NCBI RefSeq assembly: GCF_026810365.1
Contig: NZ_CP113948.1
Span: forward strand, 3,125,001 to 3,189,000
Length of the DNA: 64,000 nucleotides
DNA from: Flavobacterium praedii
Lineage (GTDB): Bacteria; Bacteroidota; Bacteroidia; Flavobacteriales; Flavobacteriaceae
Reading direction: 5' to 3'
Shown here: positions 35,442 through 45,640 of the stretch, in pieces
Numbering within the stretch: the stretch's first letter is position 1
Layout: every line of letters starts with the position of its first letter
The notes under the pieces: model-generated
The model's database searches: none
What the model was told of the DNA's origin: nothing
What the model saw: the letters and a program-made list of their open reading frames with translations, nothing else
Made by a program: the position numbers and the translations under genes

Positions 35442-36682
35442 TAGGCTTCCACTATTTTATATAATTTGTCGGACATACGAATTCTGAAAGGCAGTTTGAA
35501 AGTACAATCGTCTCCTTTTGTGGCTTTCTCGGCCGTAACGTCATTCACATACATTTCTTCGATGATCATTTCCTGCGCTCCCGTGCTTGGACCCGTCACC
35601 AATATTTTGTCGCCAACTTTGATATCGTAGGCTTCAATTTTGAATTGACCAATGGCTGCTTTTGGAAAAAAATGAGTTCCTTTCCCCACATACACTTTCT
35701 TCTGCGTCGCTACCGATCCCGAAACATCGCTCCACTCTCCCAATTCTTGACCAAGGTAATATCCTGCCCAAAAACCACGATTGTAAACGGTGTTCAATGC
35801 TTCCATCCAAACCGTTACTTTTTCTTTCGAGAAAGTACCTTCGTAATAACTATCAATCGCTTCACGATACGTTTTGATAACCGTTGCCACATATTCTGGA
35901 GCACGTCCGCGGCCTTCAATTTTAAGGACTTGAATACCGGAATCAATTACTTGATCCAGAAAATCCAGTGTACATAAATCTTTTGGCGACATTAGATATT
36001 CGTTGTCCACTTCGATTTCAAAACCAGTTTCCTGATCGATAACCGTGTATTTCTTGCGGCAATTTTGTTTACAAGCGCCTCGGTTTGCAGAGGAATTGTT
36101 GGAATGTAAACTCAAATAACATTTCCCGGAAACTGCCATACACAAAGCACCGTGACCAAAGATTTCAATTTCTACCAAATTCCCGTTAGGCCCTTTGATT
36201 TGTTCTTTTTCGATTTGAGCAGTAATGCTTTTTACTTGTCGTAAACTCAATTCTCGACTCAAAACCATTGTATCGGCAAATAGACTGTAGAACCGAATGG
36301 TTTCAATATTCGTAACGTTCAATTGGGTCGAAATATGTACCTCCATTCCGATTCCCCTTGCCATAGCAATCACAGCTTGATCCGAAGCGATTACAGCCGT
36401 TATATTCGCCTCTTTGGCTTTTGCCAACAATGTCTTTACTACCGATAAATCGTGATCGTAAATGATGGTGTTTAGCGTTAAATAACTTCTAACATTTTTG
36501 GCTTCGCAACGACGGGCGATTTCTGGTAAATCTTCCATCGTGAAATTTACAGTGGCACGAGCGCGCATGTTCAATTGTTCTACACCAAAGTAAACGGAGT
36601 CCGCTCCGTTGTCTAATCCTGCTTGTAACGACTCGAAGTTTCCTGCAGGAGCCATTAATTCTATTTTGTTGTTTGTTGTCAT
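35441..36682 (-). CDS. trhP: U32 family protein, TrhP-like tRNA uridine hydroxylation enzyme
   Basis: A 413-residue U32 protein resembling E. coli TrhP (YegQ), which makes 5-hydroxyuridine at tRNA position 34 by a prephenate-dependent route. The N-terminal barrel contains MAPAGNFESLQAGLDNGADSVYFG. The cysteine set CYLSLHSNNSSANRGACKQNCRKKY plus DLCTLDF fits a 4Fe-4S site of the U32 family. Residues 330-413 are the U32 C-terminal beta domain; the same domain ends the neighbouring TrhO-like protein (51 of 83 positions identical by hand count). The gene directly precedes the ferredoxin. Confidence 0.87.
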   Translation of the reverse strand: MTTNNKIELMAPAGNFESLQAGLDNGADSVYFGVEQLNMRARATVNFTMEDLPEIARRCEAKNVRSYLTLNTIIYDHDLSVVKTLLAKAKEANITAVIASDQAVIAMARGIGMEVHISTQLNVTNIETIRFYSLFADTMVLSRELSLRQVKSITAQIEKEQIKGPNGNLVEIEIFGHGALCMAVSGKCYLSLHSNNSSANRGACKQNCRKKYTVIDQETGFEIEVDNEYLMSPKDLCTLDFLDQVIDSGIQVLKIEGRGRAPEYVATVIKTYREAIDSYYEGTFSKEKVTVWMEALNTVYNRGFWAGYYLGQELGEWSDVSGSVATQKKVYVGKGTHFFPKAAIGQFKIEAYDIKVGDKILVTGPSTGAQEMIIEEMYVNDVTAEKATKGDDCTFKLPFRIRMSDKLYKIVEA

Positions 36683-36696
36683 TTTGTGTGAAATAA

Positions 36697-36792
36697 ACCT
36701 TTGTCAAAGTTTTAAACTTTGACAAAGGTGATGGGTGAATGTAAACCTTTGTCAAAGTTCCAAACTTTGACAAAGGTGAAAGGTGAATGTTT
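36697..36792. repeat. Two tandem 48-bp units, each with a 33-bp palindrome
   Basis: Units 36697-36744 and 36745-36792 are near-identical. Each begins with a 33-bp palindrome: 15-bp arms ACCTTTGTCAAAGTT plus complement around 3 bp. They fill the whole gap between the TrhP and TrhO genes. In RNA each would be a strong hairpin directly upstream of the trhP start, so they may tune its expression after trhO. Confidence 0.8.
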
Positions 36793-36799
36793 GGAAGAA

Positions 36800-38167
36800 C
36801 TATCCAATTATTTTATACAATTTGTCAGACAGCCTAATTCTAAACGGCACTTTGAAAGTACAAGTGTCTCCTGCAACAGCTTTTGCGGAAGCAATTTCAT
36901 TGACAAACATTTCTTCAATAACCAATTGTTGCTCACCAGTTGTTGACCCTTTAATTAGGATTTTGTCGCCAATATTGATTTCGTTTTCTTCAATCAAAAA
37001 CTGGGCAATACTCGGTTTTGGGAAAAAGTGCGTTCCTTTTCCAATGTATTGTTTTTTGATCTTTGGTTCTTTTTTAACAACCGTTTTTGATTTTACTAAA
37101 TCGCTAAGGTTAGGAACATTTGCCAAAAGATCTTGATTGTTCTTGAACGTCAAGACCTCTGATTTTCCTTTTTTGAAGATTTTATTTCCGTTTTTAATCC
37201 CTCTTCGAATGGCTTTTTGTTCTTCTTCCGGAAGATGAATAACCGTTACACATTCGGTTGAGCAGCAGCCTTCCATTTTTTCTTTGCAAGAATCGCACTG
37301 GATGAAAAGCAAATGACAACCTTCGTTGGCGCAATTGGTATGTACGTCACAAGGTTCGCCACATTGATGGCATTGCGAAACGATATCGTCTGTAATTCTT
37401 TCGCCCAAGCGATGGTCAAATACAAAGTTTTTACCAATGAATTTACTTTCCAGTCCTTCGGCTTTAACCTGACGGGTGTATTCAATAATTCCACCTTCGA
37501 GTTGATACACATTTTCAAAACCTTTGTGTTTGAAGTAAGCGCTGGCTTTTTCGCAACGAATTCCGCCCGTGCAATACATCAACAGTTTTTTGTCTTGTTT
37601 GTGTTCGGCTAATTGCTCTTCGATAATTGGTAAGCTTTCGCGAAAGGTATCCACATCAGGTCTGATGGCTTTGGTAAAATGACCAATTTCCGATTCGTAA
37701 TGGTTGCGCATATCAACCAAAATCGTGTTCGGATCTTCGAGTAATTCATTGAATTCCTTTGCTTTTAGGTGAATTCCGATATTGGTGACGTCGAAAGTAT
37801 CATCTTCTAGTCCATCGGCAACAATTTTGTCGCGGACTTTTACGGTGAGTTTCAAAAAGGAATGGTCGTCATGCTCAACGGCAATGTTCAAACGGATTCC
37901 CTTCATGAAATCATATTGTTCAATAGTATTTTTGAATTCGTAAAAATGATCTGCCGGAAGTGATAATTGGGCATTGATTCCTTCATGGGCAACATAAATT
38001 CTTCCTAAAACCTCAAGCGGGTTCCAAGCCAGAAATAATTCGTTACGAAATTGTGTTGGATTTTGAATTTGCGCGTAGGCATAAAAAGACAATGTGAGAC
38101 GTTGCTTTCCGGCATCGTCAATCATAGTGGCTCTTTCCTCTGCGCTTAAAGTGTTGTACAGTTGCAT
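36800..38167 (-). CDS. trhO: TrhO-like rhodanese tRNA uridine hydroxylase with extra C-terminal U32-type domain
   Basis: A 455-residue UPF0176/TrhO protein. E. coli TrhO (YceA, about 350 aa) hydroxylates U34 in tRNA using O2. The N-terminal part (about 1-120) is the TrhO-specific domain, then a rhodanese domain with active cysteine in [12 protein letters not shown], then a cysteine-rich zinc-like region ([19 protein letters not shown] ... [16 protein letters not shown]). After a linker, residues 373-455 duplicate the C-terminal domain of the adjacent U32 protein. That extension is not in the E. coli enzyme. It leads the trhO-trhP-ferredoxin group. Confidence 0.9.
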   Translation of the reverse strand: MQLYNTLSAEERATMIDDAGKQRLTLSFYAYAQIQNPTQFRNELFLAWNPLEVLGRIYVAHEGINAQLSLPADHFYEFKNTIEQYDFMKGIRLNIAVEHDDHSFLKLTVKVRDKIVADGLEDDTFDVTNIGIHLKAKEFNELLEDPNTILVDMRNHYESEIGHFTKAIRPDVDTFRESLPIIEEQLAEHKQDKKLLMYCTGGIRCEKASAYFKHKGFENVYQLEGGIIEYTRQVKAEGLESKFIGKNFVFDHRLGERITDDIVSQCHQCGEPCDVHTNCANEGCHLLFIQCDSCKEKMEGCCSTECVTVIHLPEEEQKAIRRGIKNGNKIFKKGKSEVLTFKNNQDLLANVPNLSDLVKSKTVVKKEPKIKKQYIGKGTHFFPKPSIAQFLIEENEINIGDKILIKGSTTGEQQLVIEEMFVNEIASAKAVAGDTCTFKVPFRIRLSDKLYKIIG

Positions 38168-38374
38168 GCTATAAACTAATTTAAGTTGAGAAAATATAAG
38201 ATGATTTTAATTTACGGTTCCAATTATTTGGGAAATGCGTATTTGAAATCGGGCGCAAAATTAGTGAACTTTTGGGATTTTAGGATGCTAATTAGCGGAA
38301 TATTGTGATTTGGCTAGTATCGAATGAGAATGTGTTTCAAAAATTACCCAACGGACATTACGGATCAAACAGAT

Positions 38375-40060
38375 TTAGGACGATTTTTTATCATTGATTC
38401 TAATTGCCTCAACCACTAAATCATCTACCGAAACCGAACGACTAATATGCCCCAGTAGCACTTCAAGTCCTTCGGCCCGACAGGTATCGCGAACTTCGGA
38501 ACGGGCTTCGGCAATTTTTAAGTATATGTTTTTGGCTTTCAAATCGATAAAAAGCTGTTTCAAAAAACGAGCTCCCGCAATATCTATGCGAGGTGATGAA
38601 TTAAGATCTAAGATTATCGTTTTTAAGGTGTCTGATTCGCTATTAATTTTCAGCCATAACTGTTCTTTTATAAATTCGCAATTAAAATACAAAATCGCCG
38701 ATTCAATTCGAACAATTAATACGCCTTCAATTTGTTCATTATCAGGATGTCTGGAAATATCAGTATAGCGTTTAGTACCAGGAATTCTACCCAAGAAAGC
38801 GACTGTTGGTTTTGAGGTTGCCTTTATCATTAACAGCAAGGTCACGATGGCTGCCAATAAAACACCAGTAAGAATTCCCCAAATAAGAACTCCAACAAAT
38901 GCAATCATGGCAACATAAAATTCCTGTTTGTTGATTTTATAAAGATGTTTTATTTCTACAACGTCAAAAAGTCCTCTAATGGCTACTAAGACAATAGCGG
39001 CCAAAACTACTGTGGGCAAATTTTGAAGAAATCCGGTAAAAAAGAGTAGGCAAATCGCTATGGTTGCTGACGCAAATATTAAAGACAAAGGTGTTTTGGC
39101 TCCAGCTGTATCGTTTACAGCAGATTGGGACAAACCTCCTGCCACTGGATATCCTTGACCGAACGCTACAGCAGCATTGGCGATTCCGAGTGCGAGTAAT
39201 TCTTGACGCGGGTCAATGGTGTATTTGTTTTTTTGTGCCAATGTTCTACCGGCCGAAACGCTTTCGATATACGATAATAAAAAACAAGCCAATGCTAAGG
39301 GAAGAACGCCGTCTACGTCTCGAATTTGTAATGAAGGTATATGAAATTCTGGCAAACCAGATGGTATAACTCCAACAGTTTTGAAACCTAGCATACCAAG
39401 CGTTGTTGTCGATAGGAGTATAATCGAAAAGACTACAATAATAATGGCTATGGGTCGACCAGGTGCTTTTTTTTCGCCAAAAATTAAAATGAAAATAGTG
39501 AGTATACCAAATATAAATACGGCAGTTTTGGTGTCTGGTAACTGTTGAATAAGAGAACTAATGCGATCCAAAAAATTTTCACCTCCACCTTTAATACCAA
39601 ATAATTTGGGCAATTGAGTTAAACCAATAGTCAACGCAGCTCCAGCTTTAAAACCAACCAAAACGGTTTCACTGATAAAATTGATAATACCGCTCAGCCG
39701 CAAGATATAGGCCACTATCGCCATTCCTGCAAAAACAAGAGCAGTTAGAGAAGCTATATCGGCCCACCGCTGAATATCTCCGTGCGCCATATCTGCAATT
39801 GTTGTTCCAATTAATAATGAAATTGCTGATGTTGGGCCAATGGCTAATTGCTTACTGCTGCCCAATAAAGCATAAAACAAACCACCAATAAGATATCCAT
39901 AGATTCCGTATTGAGGCGGTAAACCTGCAAGAGTTGCATATGCGAGCGAAACTGGAATTCCATACGCCGCTAAGGTGATTCCTGCTACAAAATCACTTTT
40001 TAAAGTTTTGGTATTGTATTCTTTTAGCCAGAGTACTGGAGGAAAAAAATTAGAGAGCAT
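38375..40060 (-). CDS. SulP family inorganic anion transporter with STAS domain
   Basis: A 561-residue membrane protein of the SLC26/SulP family. The transport domain (about 1-430) has the SulP signature LPPQYGIYGYLIGGLFYALLGSSKQLAIGPTSAISLLIG and GYPVAGGLSQSAVNDTAGAKTPLS. A cytoplasmic STAS domain follows (about 440-550; ILDLNSSPRIDIAGARFLKQL). Substrates in this family include sulfate, bicarbonate and chloride, and cannot be told apart here. It is 22 bp downstream of the PPK2 gene, so both are probably in one transcript. Confidence 0.92.
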   Translation of the reverse strand: MLSNFFPPVLWLKEYNTKTLKSDFVAGITLAAYGIPVSLAYATLAGLPPQYGIYGYLIGGLFYALLGSSKQLAIGPTSAISLLIGTTIADMAHGDIQRWADIASLTALVFAGMAIVAYILRLSGIINFISETVLVGFKAGAALTIGLTQLPKLFGIKGGGENFLDRISSLIQQLPDTKTAVFIFGILTIFILIFGEKKAPGRPIAIIIVVFSIILLSTTTLGMLGFKTVGVIPSGLPEFHIPSLQIRDVDGVLPLALACFLLSYIESVSAGRTLAQKNKYTIDPRQELLALGIANAAVAFGQGYPVAGGLSQSAVNDTAGAKTPLSLIFASATIAICLLFFTGFLQNLPTVVLAAIVLVAIRGLFDVVEIKHLYKINKQEFYVAMIAFVGVLIWGILTGVLLAAIVTLLLMIKATSKPTVAFLGRIPGTKRYTDISRHPDNEQIEGVLIVRIESAILYFNCEFIKEQLWLKINSESDTLKTIILDLNSSPRIDIAGARFLKQLFIDLKAKNIYLKIAEARSEVRDTCRAEGLEVLLGHISRSVSVDDLVVEAIRINDKKSS

Positions 40061-40082
40061 GGTTTGATTTAAATAAAATGCA

Positions 40083-41054
40083 TTAGTCTTTCTCGTCCAG
40101 TAATGTTTGTTTGATTGCTTTTAATTCGGCTCTTTTGGCATCATCCACTTTAGGATATTCCAATTCCATTTCATCCAATGCGTGAATAATTGCAGAAGCT
40201 ATAGCGATTCGGGCATAGGATTTGTTATCAGCGGGAATAACATACCAAGGCGATTTTTTGGTCGAAGTATTTTTGATTAGTTCCTCATAAGCAAACATAT
40301 AATCATCCCAATAACCTCTCTCTTTGGCGTCTGCAGCACTAAATTTCCAGTTTTTATCCGGATCGTCTACACGTTCTATAAAACGTTCTTTTTGTTCATT
40401 TTTAGAGACATTGAGAAAAAATTTGAGAACAATAGTGCCGTTTCTGGATAAGTATTTTTCGAAGTTGCGAATGTCCTGAAAACGTTCTTCCCAGATGTCT
40501 TCGGTAACTAATTTTTCAGGAAGTTTTTGGCCTTTCAAAATTTGTTCGTGAACTCGTACTACCAATACTTCTTCATAATAAGAGCGATTAAAAATTCCGA
40601 TTCGACCTCTTTCTGGCAAATGCTTTTGACAGCGCCACAAAAAATCATGATCTAATTCCTCTGAACTCGGTGCTTTGAACGAGGAAACTTGACATCCTTG
40701 TGGGTTTACTCCAGACATAACATGTTTGATAGCACCATCTTTACCAGCGGCATCCATTGCTTGAAAAATGAGTAATAATGACCATTTGTCTTGAGCATAT
40801 AATACATCCTGCATAGCAGCCAAAGCTTCAACACCCATTTGCAAAGTTTGATTCACCAATGGTTTTCCTTCTTCGCCCAAATTAAAACTCGCTTTTGTTT
40901 CGTAATCATTGAGTTTGAAATTCTCACCATCACCAACCCAATATTGCTTAGAGAATGTTTTTGCTCTTTGAACTAGCTCTTTTTTGCTTAGATTATTTAA
41001 GTTTATTAGTTTATCCTCAAAGTTATTAGATTCTTTTTTGCTTGATTTTGACAT
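40083..41054 (-). CDS. ppk2: Polyphosphate kinase 2 family protein
   Basis: A 323-residue PPK2 enzyme that uses polyphosphate to phosphorylate nucleotides. The Walker A-like loop is AMDAAGKDGAIKHVMSG, followed by NPQGCQVSSFKAPSSEELDHDFLWR and RGRIGIFNRSYYEEVLVVRVH, the family core including the Walker B-like region. The wording is close to class III enzymes, which can act on both AMP and ADP, but class assignment is tentative. It is cytosolic and precedes the SulP transporter gene. Confidence 0.92.
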   Translation of the reverse strand: MSKSSKKESNNFEDKLINLNNLSKKELVQRAKTFSKQYWVGDGENFKLNDYETKASFNLGEEGKPLVNQTLQMGVEALAAMQDVLYAQDKWSLLLIFQAMDAAGKDGAIKHVMSGVNPQGCQVSSFKAPSSEELDHDFLWRCQKHLPERGRIGIFNRSYYEEVLVVRVHEQILKGQKLPEKLVTEDIWEERFQDIRNFEKYLSRNGTIVLKFFLNVSKNEQKERFIERVDDPDKNWKFSAADAKERGYWDDYMFAYEELIKNTSTKKSPWYVIPADNKSYARIAIASAIIHALDEMELEYPKVDDAKRAELKAIKQTLLDEKD

Positions 41055-41339
41055 ATTTACAAATTTAATTTTTATTAAAATCTGATTTCATTTAAAAAAT
41101 TAGAGCAATACGATGTTGAAAATTGAATAATCGAATCCACTAATTTAATAAAAAAAAAGTAACAAGAATTGAACTTAACGAGAATAATTAAAGTATTCGT
41201 AACTTTTACGTAATCTGACGGTTAATTATATTTTATTTTAATAATATTGATGTTTTATTGAGTATTTTTTTTGTAATTTGATTAGTAGTCTTAATAAAAA
41301 TCAATATTTTTGTTAGTATTAATTTTAATAAAACAATGT

Positions 41340-42479
41340 ATGAATGCGCTAAAAAATAGTAAACTATTGTTTTTTGTTATAGCTTTTTCGGCTTTTTGTT
41401 CTTCGTGTAAAAAAGAAGAAAAGCAAGCACCCCCACCAATTCCGGCACCTTTTATTACCGTAGTAGCTAGAGATGTTCCCATTTATAAGGAATTTGCGGC
41501 TCAAACTTTTGGAGATTTAGACATTGTTTTAACAGCAAGAGTGGATGGGATTTTGACAGGCATTCATTTCAAAGAAGGACAACGCGTTCGAAAAGGACAA
41601 TTGCTTTACACCATTGATCCATTAGAATATGAAACAAAAGTGGAGCAAGTAAAAGGGCAAGTGGCTACATCGCAAAGCAATCTTGTCAATGCTGAGGAAG
41701 AACTCAAAAGAATTCGCCCTTTGGCAGATATGAATGCGGTTAGTAAAAGAGAATTAGATGCCGCTGTTGCAAAAGCCAAAGCTGCACGATCTAATTATGA
41801 AAGTACTCAAGCAGCCTTACGAAATCAAGAATTAGAAAGAAGCTATTGCAATATAGTTTCTCCAATCGATGGTATAATTGGAATAAGCCATGCCCGAGTA
41901 GGAGATTATATTTCGAGAATGGGAAGTTCATCTAAGCTAAATACCGTTTCAAAATTAGAAAAAGTGAGAGTTCGCTTTACAATTAGCGAAGCGGAGTTTT
42001 TAGAGTATCGAAAAAAGAAAAGCCTTACATCTGACAATCAATCTAATGATATTGAGCTTTTATTATCAGACGGAAGCGTTCATCCTTACAAAGGAGTTTT
42101 AAACTTTGCTGACGCCAAAATAGATCCTACAACGGGAACCATGACTATTGAAACGACTTTCCCCAATCCAGAAAACAATTTGCGCTCAGGACAATTTTCG
42201 AAAGTGAGAGCTTTGATTCAAAATCAAAAAGGAGCTATCGCTATTCCTCAAAAAGCGGTTACCGAATTGCAAGGGATTTTTCAAGTATTAATCATTGATA
42301 ACGAGAATAAAATTCAAGTTCGTATTGTTGAAGTGGGATCCAAAGTTGGACAAGATTGGGTAATTACAAAAGGACTAAACGTTGGAGATAAAGTAGCCAT
42401 TGTAGGCAGTTTATTTATTCAACCCGGATCAGTTGTTATGCCAGTTCCATATGCATCAGAAGATAAAAAAACAAAATAG
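41340..42479 (+). CDS. RND efflux periplasmic adaptor lipoprotein
   Basis: The membrane-fusion subunit of an AcrAB-TolC-type pump. The 379-residue product has a lipoprotein signal with cysteine near residues 20-23 (AFCSSCKKEEK), a biotinyl-lipoyl-like half (GILTGIHFKEGQRVRKGQLLYTIDP), an alpha-hairpin (about 90-150) and the second lipoyl half CNIVSPIDGIIGISHARVGDYI. ATG 41340 is chosen over the TTG at 41310, as it gives a correct signal peptide. The pump gene follows 2 bp after its stop. Confidence 0.93.
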   Translation: MNALKNSKLLFFVIAFSAFCSSCKKEEKQAPPPIPAPFITVVARDVPIYKEFAAQTFGDLDIVLTARVDGILTGIHFKEGQRVRKGQLLYTIDPLEYETKVEQVKGQVATSQSNLVNAEEELKRIRPLADMNAVSKRELDAAVAKAKAARSNYESTQAALRNQELERSYCNIVSPIDGIIGISHARVGDYISRMGSSSKLNTVSKLEKVRVRFTISEAEFLEYRKKKSLTSDNQSNDIELLLSDGSVHPYKGVLNFADAKIDPTTGTMTIETTFPNPENNLRSGQFSKVRALIQNQKGAIAIPQKAVTELQGIFQVLIIDNENKIQVRIVEVGSKVGQDWVITKGLNVGDKVAIVGSLFIQPGSVVMPVPYASEDKKTK

Positions 42480-42481
42480 TT

Positions 42482-45400
42482 ATGGATAATTTTTTTGTAA
42501 GAAGACCCATCGTTGCAATTGTATTATCCATTTTTATGGTTATAATTGGAGGATTATCCATACTCTCCACACCAATTGCTCAGTATCCAGAAATTGCGCC
42601 TCCAGTAGTACAAATTCAGACCAGTTATAGAGGTGCAAATGCTTTAAATGTAGAACAAGCAGTTGCTACTCCCATCGAACAAAAAGTAAATGGAGTAGAG
42701 AACATGTTGTATATGCAATCCACCAATACGGGAGACGGAAGCATGTCATTATCGGTTACTTTTGATATGGGAACCGATTTGGACAATGCGACAATGCTAA
42801 CCCAAAACCGCGTGGCATCAGCAACCTCAACACTACCCGTTGATGTGAAAAACACAGGGGTTACGACCAAGAAGTCTTTGTCGATGCCGCTACTTTTGTT
42901 CTCTGTATATTCCCCAAACAACACTTATGATTCTGATTTTTTAACCAACTACGCCAACATCAATATGGTTGACGCCCTATCAAGAATCAAAGGAGTTGGT
43001 GAAGTAGTGATTTTTGGTGGAAGTAATTATGCCATGCGAATTTGGGTAAAACCCGACATTTTGGCCAAATATAAGTTGACCATTCCTGACATTATGAATG
43101 CAATCAAGGAGCAAAACTCGATTGCTCCCGGAGGAAAATTTGGTGCGCCTCCAGCCAATGAGGGCAACGAATTTACTTATAATGTTACCTTAAAAGACCG
43201 ATTAATTGATATAGCCGATTTTGAAAACATCATTTTGAAATCAAATATTGACAATCAACAAGTACGATTAAAAGACGTAGCCACAGTAGCATTAGGAACA
43301 GAAAGTTATGCTTCAAAAGGAGGTTTAAATGGAAAACCAGCAGGAACTATCGGTGTAAAACAAATGCCCGGATCCAATGCATTAGAAGTAGCTGCCGAGT
43401 CTAAACGTGTAATGGAAGAATTGAGTAAAAAGTTTCCACAAGACCTAAAATACGCTACCTCTTTAGACACCACTTTGGCAATCACCGAAGGGATAAATGA
43501 AATTATGCATACCCTTTTAGAAGCTATTATTTTAGTAATCATAGTGGTTTTTATCTTCTTACAAAATTGGAGAGCTACAATTATTCCTTTGCTTACCGTA
43601 CCTGTTTCCTTAATTGGAGTTTTTATGCTGTTCCCGCTTTTAGGTTTTTCGGTCAACGTATTGTCATTGTTAGGATTGGTATTAGCAATCGGGATTGTGG
43701 TCGATGATGCTATTGTCGTGGTCGAAGCTGTAATGCATCATATTGAACACGGATTATCGCCACGAGAAGCTACCAATCGTGCCATGAAAGAAGTTTCTGG
43801 ACCAGTTGTCGCTATTGCTGTAGTTTTAACAGCTGTTTTTATTCCAGTTGCTATGACACCAGGAATTACAGGCCGTTTGTACCAACAATTTGCAATCACG
43901 ATAGCCATATCTGTAGTGTTTTCAGCCATAAGTGCACTAACGCTAAGTCCAGCTTTGTGTTCAATTTTATTAAAACCCAATCAAGAAGCGAAAGGCTGGT
44001 TAGGACGTTTTTTTAAGTCATTCAATAAAAAATTTGATGCTTTTACAGGCAAATACACTGGTTTTACAGGTTTTTTAATTAAGAAAACCGTTCGAAGTTT
44101 TATTTTCATAGGCATAATTGTGGGAGCCATTATAGTACTTGGCAGCAAAATTCCTGGAGGATTTGTGCCTGAAGAAGATCAAGGATACATGTTTGTCAAT
44201 GTAGAATTACCTGGAGCTTCTTCATTGCATCGTACAGAGTTGGTTTGTAAAAAAATTGAAGCCATTTTGGGAAAAACAGAAGGAATTGAATATTACACAA
44301 CAGTATCAGGATATAGTTTGTTGAAAAACTCAATGGCTACCAATAATGGTTTTTTCTTTATTTCACTAAAAGAATGGAAAGAACGTAAGCAAGATGTATT
44401 TCAAATTATAAAAGAACTAAACGGAAAATTGGTTTATGCCGTTCCAGAAGCAACGGTTTTTGCTTTTGGACCACCGCCAATTTCTGGAATTGGAAATGCT
44501 GCAGGGTTCACTATAATGCTACAAGATAAAGGAGGGAAATCACCTCAATATTTATTTGAAAATGCCCAACGATTTATGGCTGAAGCCAGGAAACATCCCG
44601 AAATTGGAAGTGTCCGAACGACTTTTAACCCCAATGTTCCCCAAATTAGTTTGGATATTGATCGCGAAAAAGTAACCGAGCTGAATCTGTCCCTCTCCGA
44701 TGTAAATTTAGCCATTGGAGCCAGTTTGGGAGGACAGTATGTAAACGAGTTCAATAGATTTGGGCGGCAATATATAGTTTTGATTCAGGCCGCTCCTAGT
44801 TTTACTTTAAATCCTGAAGACATCAATAAAATTTTTGTTCGAAATAGAGACAATATCATGATTCCTATTTCAAGTATTGCCACTATAAAAAAAGAAAGCG
44901 GTCCTGAGTTTACTACTCGGTTCAATTTGTATCGTGCCGCCGAAATTGGTGGTACACCCGCCGAAGGATACACTTCTGCCGAAGCACGTCAAGCGTTGCA
45001 AGAAACTGCCGAAAAAGTGCTACCTGCGGATATGGGATACGAATGGTCTGCCATGAGTTATCAAGAAAAACAAGCCGAAGGGAAAGGAGCAACTGTTTTT
45101 ATCATGGCTATTTTGTTTGTTTTCTTGATATTGGCTGCCCAATACGAAAGTTGGAAACTACCTTTTAGTGTACTTTTAGGAACACCTTTTGCTGTTTTTG
45201 GAGCTTTTTTAGGACTGTATTTATGTAAATTGTTTAGTCCCGATTATGTAAATAATGTTTTTGCCCAAATTGGGTTAGTAATGCTCATCGGATTGGCGGC
45301 AAAAAATGCCATTCTTATCGTCGAATTTGCTAAGGCTGAATACGAAAAAGGAGTGCCGCTGGTTGAGGCAGCACTAACAGCTGCAAAGTTGAGATTCCGA

Positions 45401-45640
45401 CCTATTTTGATGACTGCATTTGCATTCATTCTTGGTGTTGTTCCTTTATTAACCGCTTCTGGAGCAGGAGCTCAAGCTCGAAAGGTAATGGGAATGACTG
45501 TTTTTAGCGGAATGCTCGTAGCTACTATCCTAGGGGTTTGTTTTATTCCCGTTCTATTTGTGTTCATTGAAGGTATTGGAAAAAAGAAAACTACCGAACA
45601 AAGTGTCGAATCTACTAAATCTATTAGCCATGAGGAATAA
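42482..45640 (+). CDS. RND multidrug efflux permease (AcrB/HAE1 type)
   Basis: A 1052-residue inner-membrane proton antiporter with the twelve-span RND layout: TM1 at residues about 10-30, two large periplasmic loops, and TM blocks at about 335-540 and 870-1035. The proton-relay aspartates lie in LGLVLAIGIVVDDAIVVVEAV (TM4). GGFVPEEDQGYMF and PPPISGIGNAAGF are porter-domain motifs of hydrophobe/amphiphile pumps. It works with the adaptor upstream and the outer-membrane factor downstream. The drug range is unknown. Confidence 0.96.
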   Translation: MDNFFVRRPIVAIVLSIFMVIIGGLSILSTPIAQYPEIAPPVVQIQTSYRGANALNVEQAVATPIEQKVNGVENMLYMQSTNTGDGSMSLSVTFDMGTDLDNATMLTQNRVASATSTLPVDVKNTGVTTKKSLSMPLLLFSVYSPNNTYDSDFLTNYANINMVDALSRIKGVGEVVIFGGSNYAMRIWVKPDILAKYKLTIPDIMNAIKEQNSIAPGGKFGAPPANEGNEFTYNVTLKDRLIDIADFENIILKSNIDNQQVRLKDVATVALGTESYASKGGLNGKPAGTIGVKQMPGSNALEVAAESKRVMEELSKKFPQDLKYATSLDTTLAITEGINEIMHTLLEAIILVIIVVFIFLQNWRATIIPLLTVPVSLIGVFMLFPLLGFSVNVLSLLGLVLAIGIVVDDAIVVVEAVMHHIEHGLSPREATNRAMKEVSGPVVAIAVVLTAVFIPVAMTPGITGRLYQQFAITIAISVVFSAISALTLSPALCSILLKPNQEAKGWLGRFFKSFNKKFDAFTGKYTGFTGFLIKKTVRSFIFIGIIVGAIIVLGSKIPGGFVPEEDQGYMFVNVELPGASSLHRTELVCKKIEAILGKTEGIEYYTTVSGYSLLKNSMATNNGFFFISLKEWKERKQDVFQIIKELNGKLVYAVPEATVFAFGPPPISGIGNAAGFTIMLQDKGGKSPQYLFENAQRFMAEARKHPEIGSVRTTFNPNVPQISLDIDREKVTELNLSLSDVNLAIGASLGGQYVNEFNRFGRQYIVLIQAAPSFTLNPEDINKIFVRNRDNIMIPISSIATIKKESGPEFTTRFNLYRAAEIGGTPAEGYTSAEARQALQETAEKVLPADMGYEWSAMSYQEKQAEGKGATVFIMAILFVFLILAAQYESWKLPFSVLLGTPFAVFGAFLGLYLCKLFSPDYVNNVFAQIGLVMLIGLAAKNAILIVEFAKAEYEKGVPLVEAALTAAKLRFRPILMTAFAFILGVVPLLTASGAGAQARKVMGMTVFSGMLVATILGVCFIPVLFVFIEGIGKKKTTEQSVESTKSISHEE

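Noticed and set aside
36697..36792. Possible CRISPR-like array (repeats with spacers)
   Set aside because: Only two units, palindromic repeats, no unique spacers of regular size and no cas genes.
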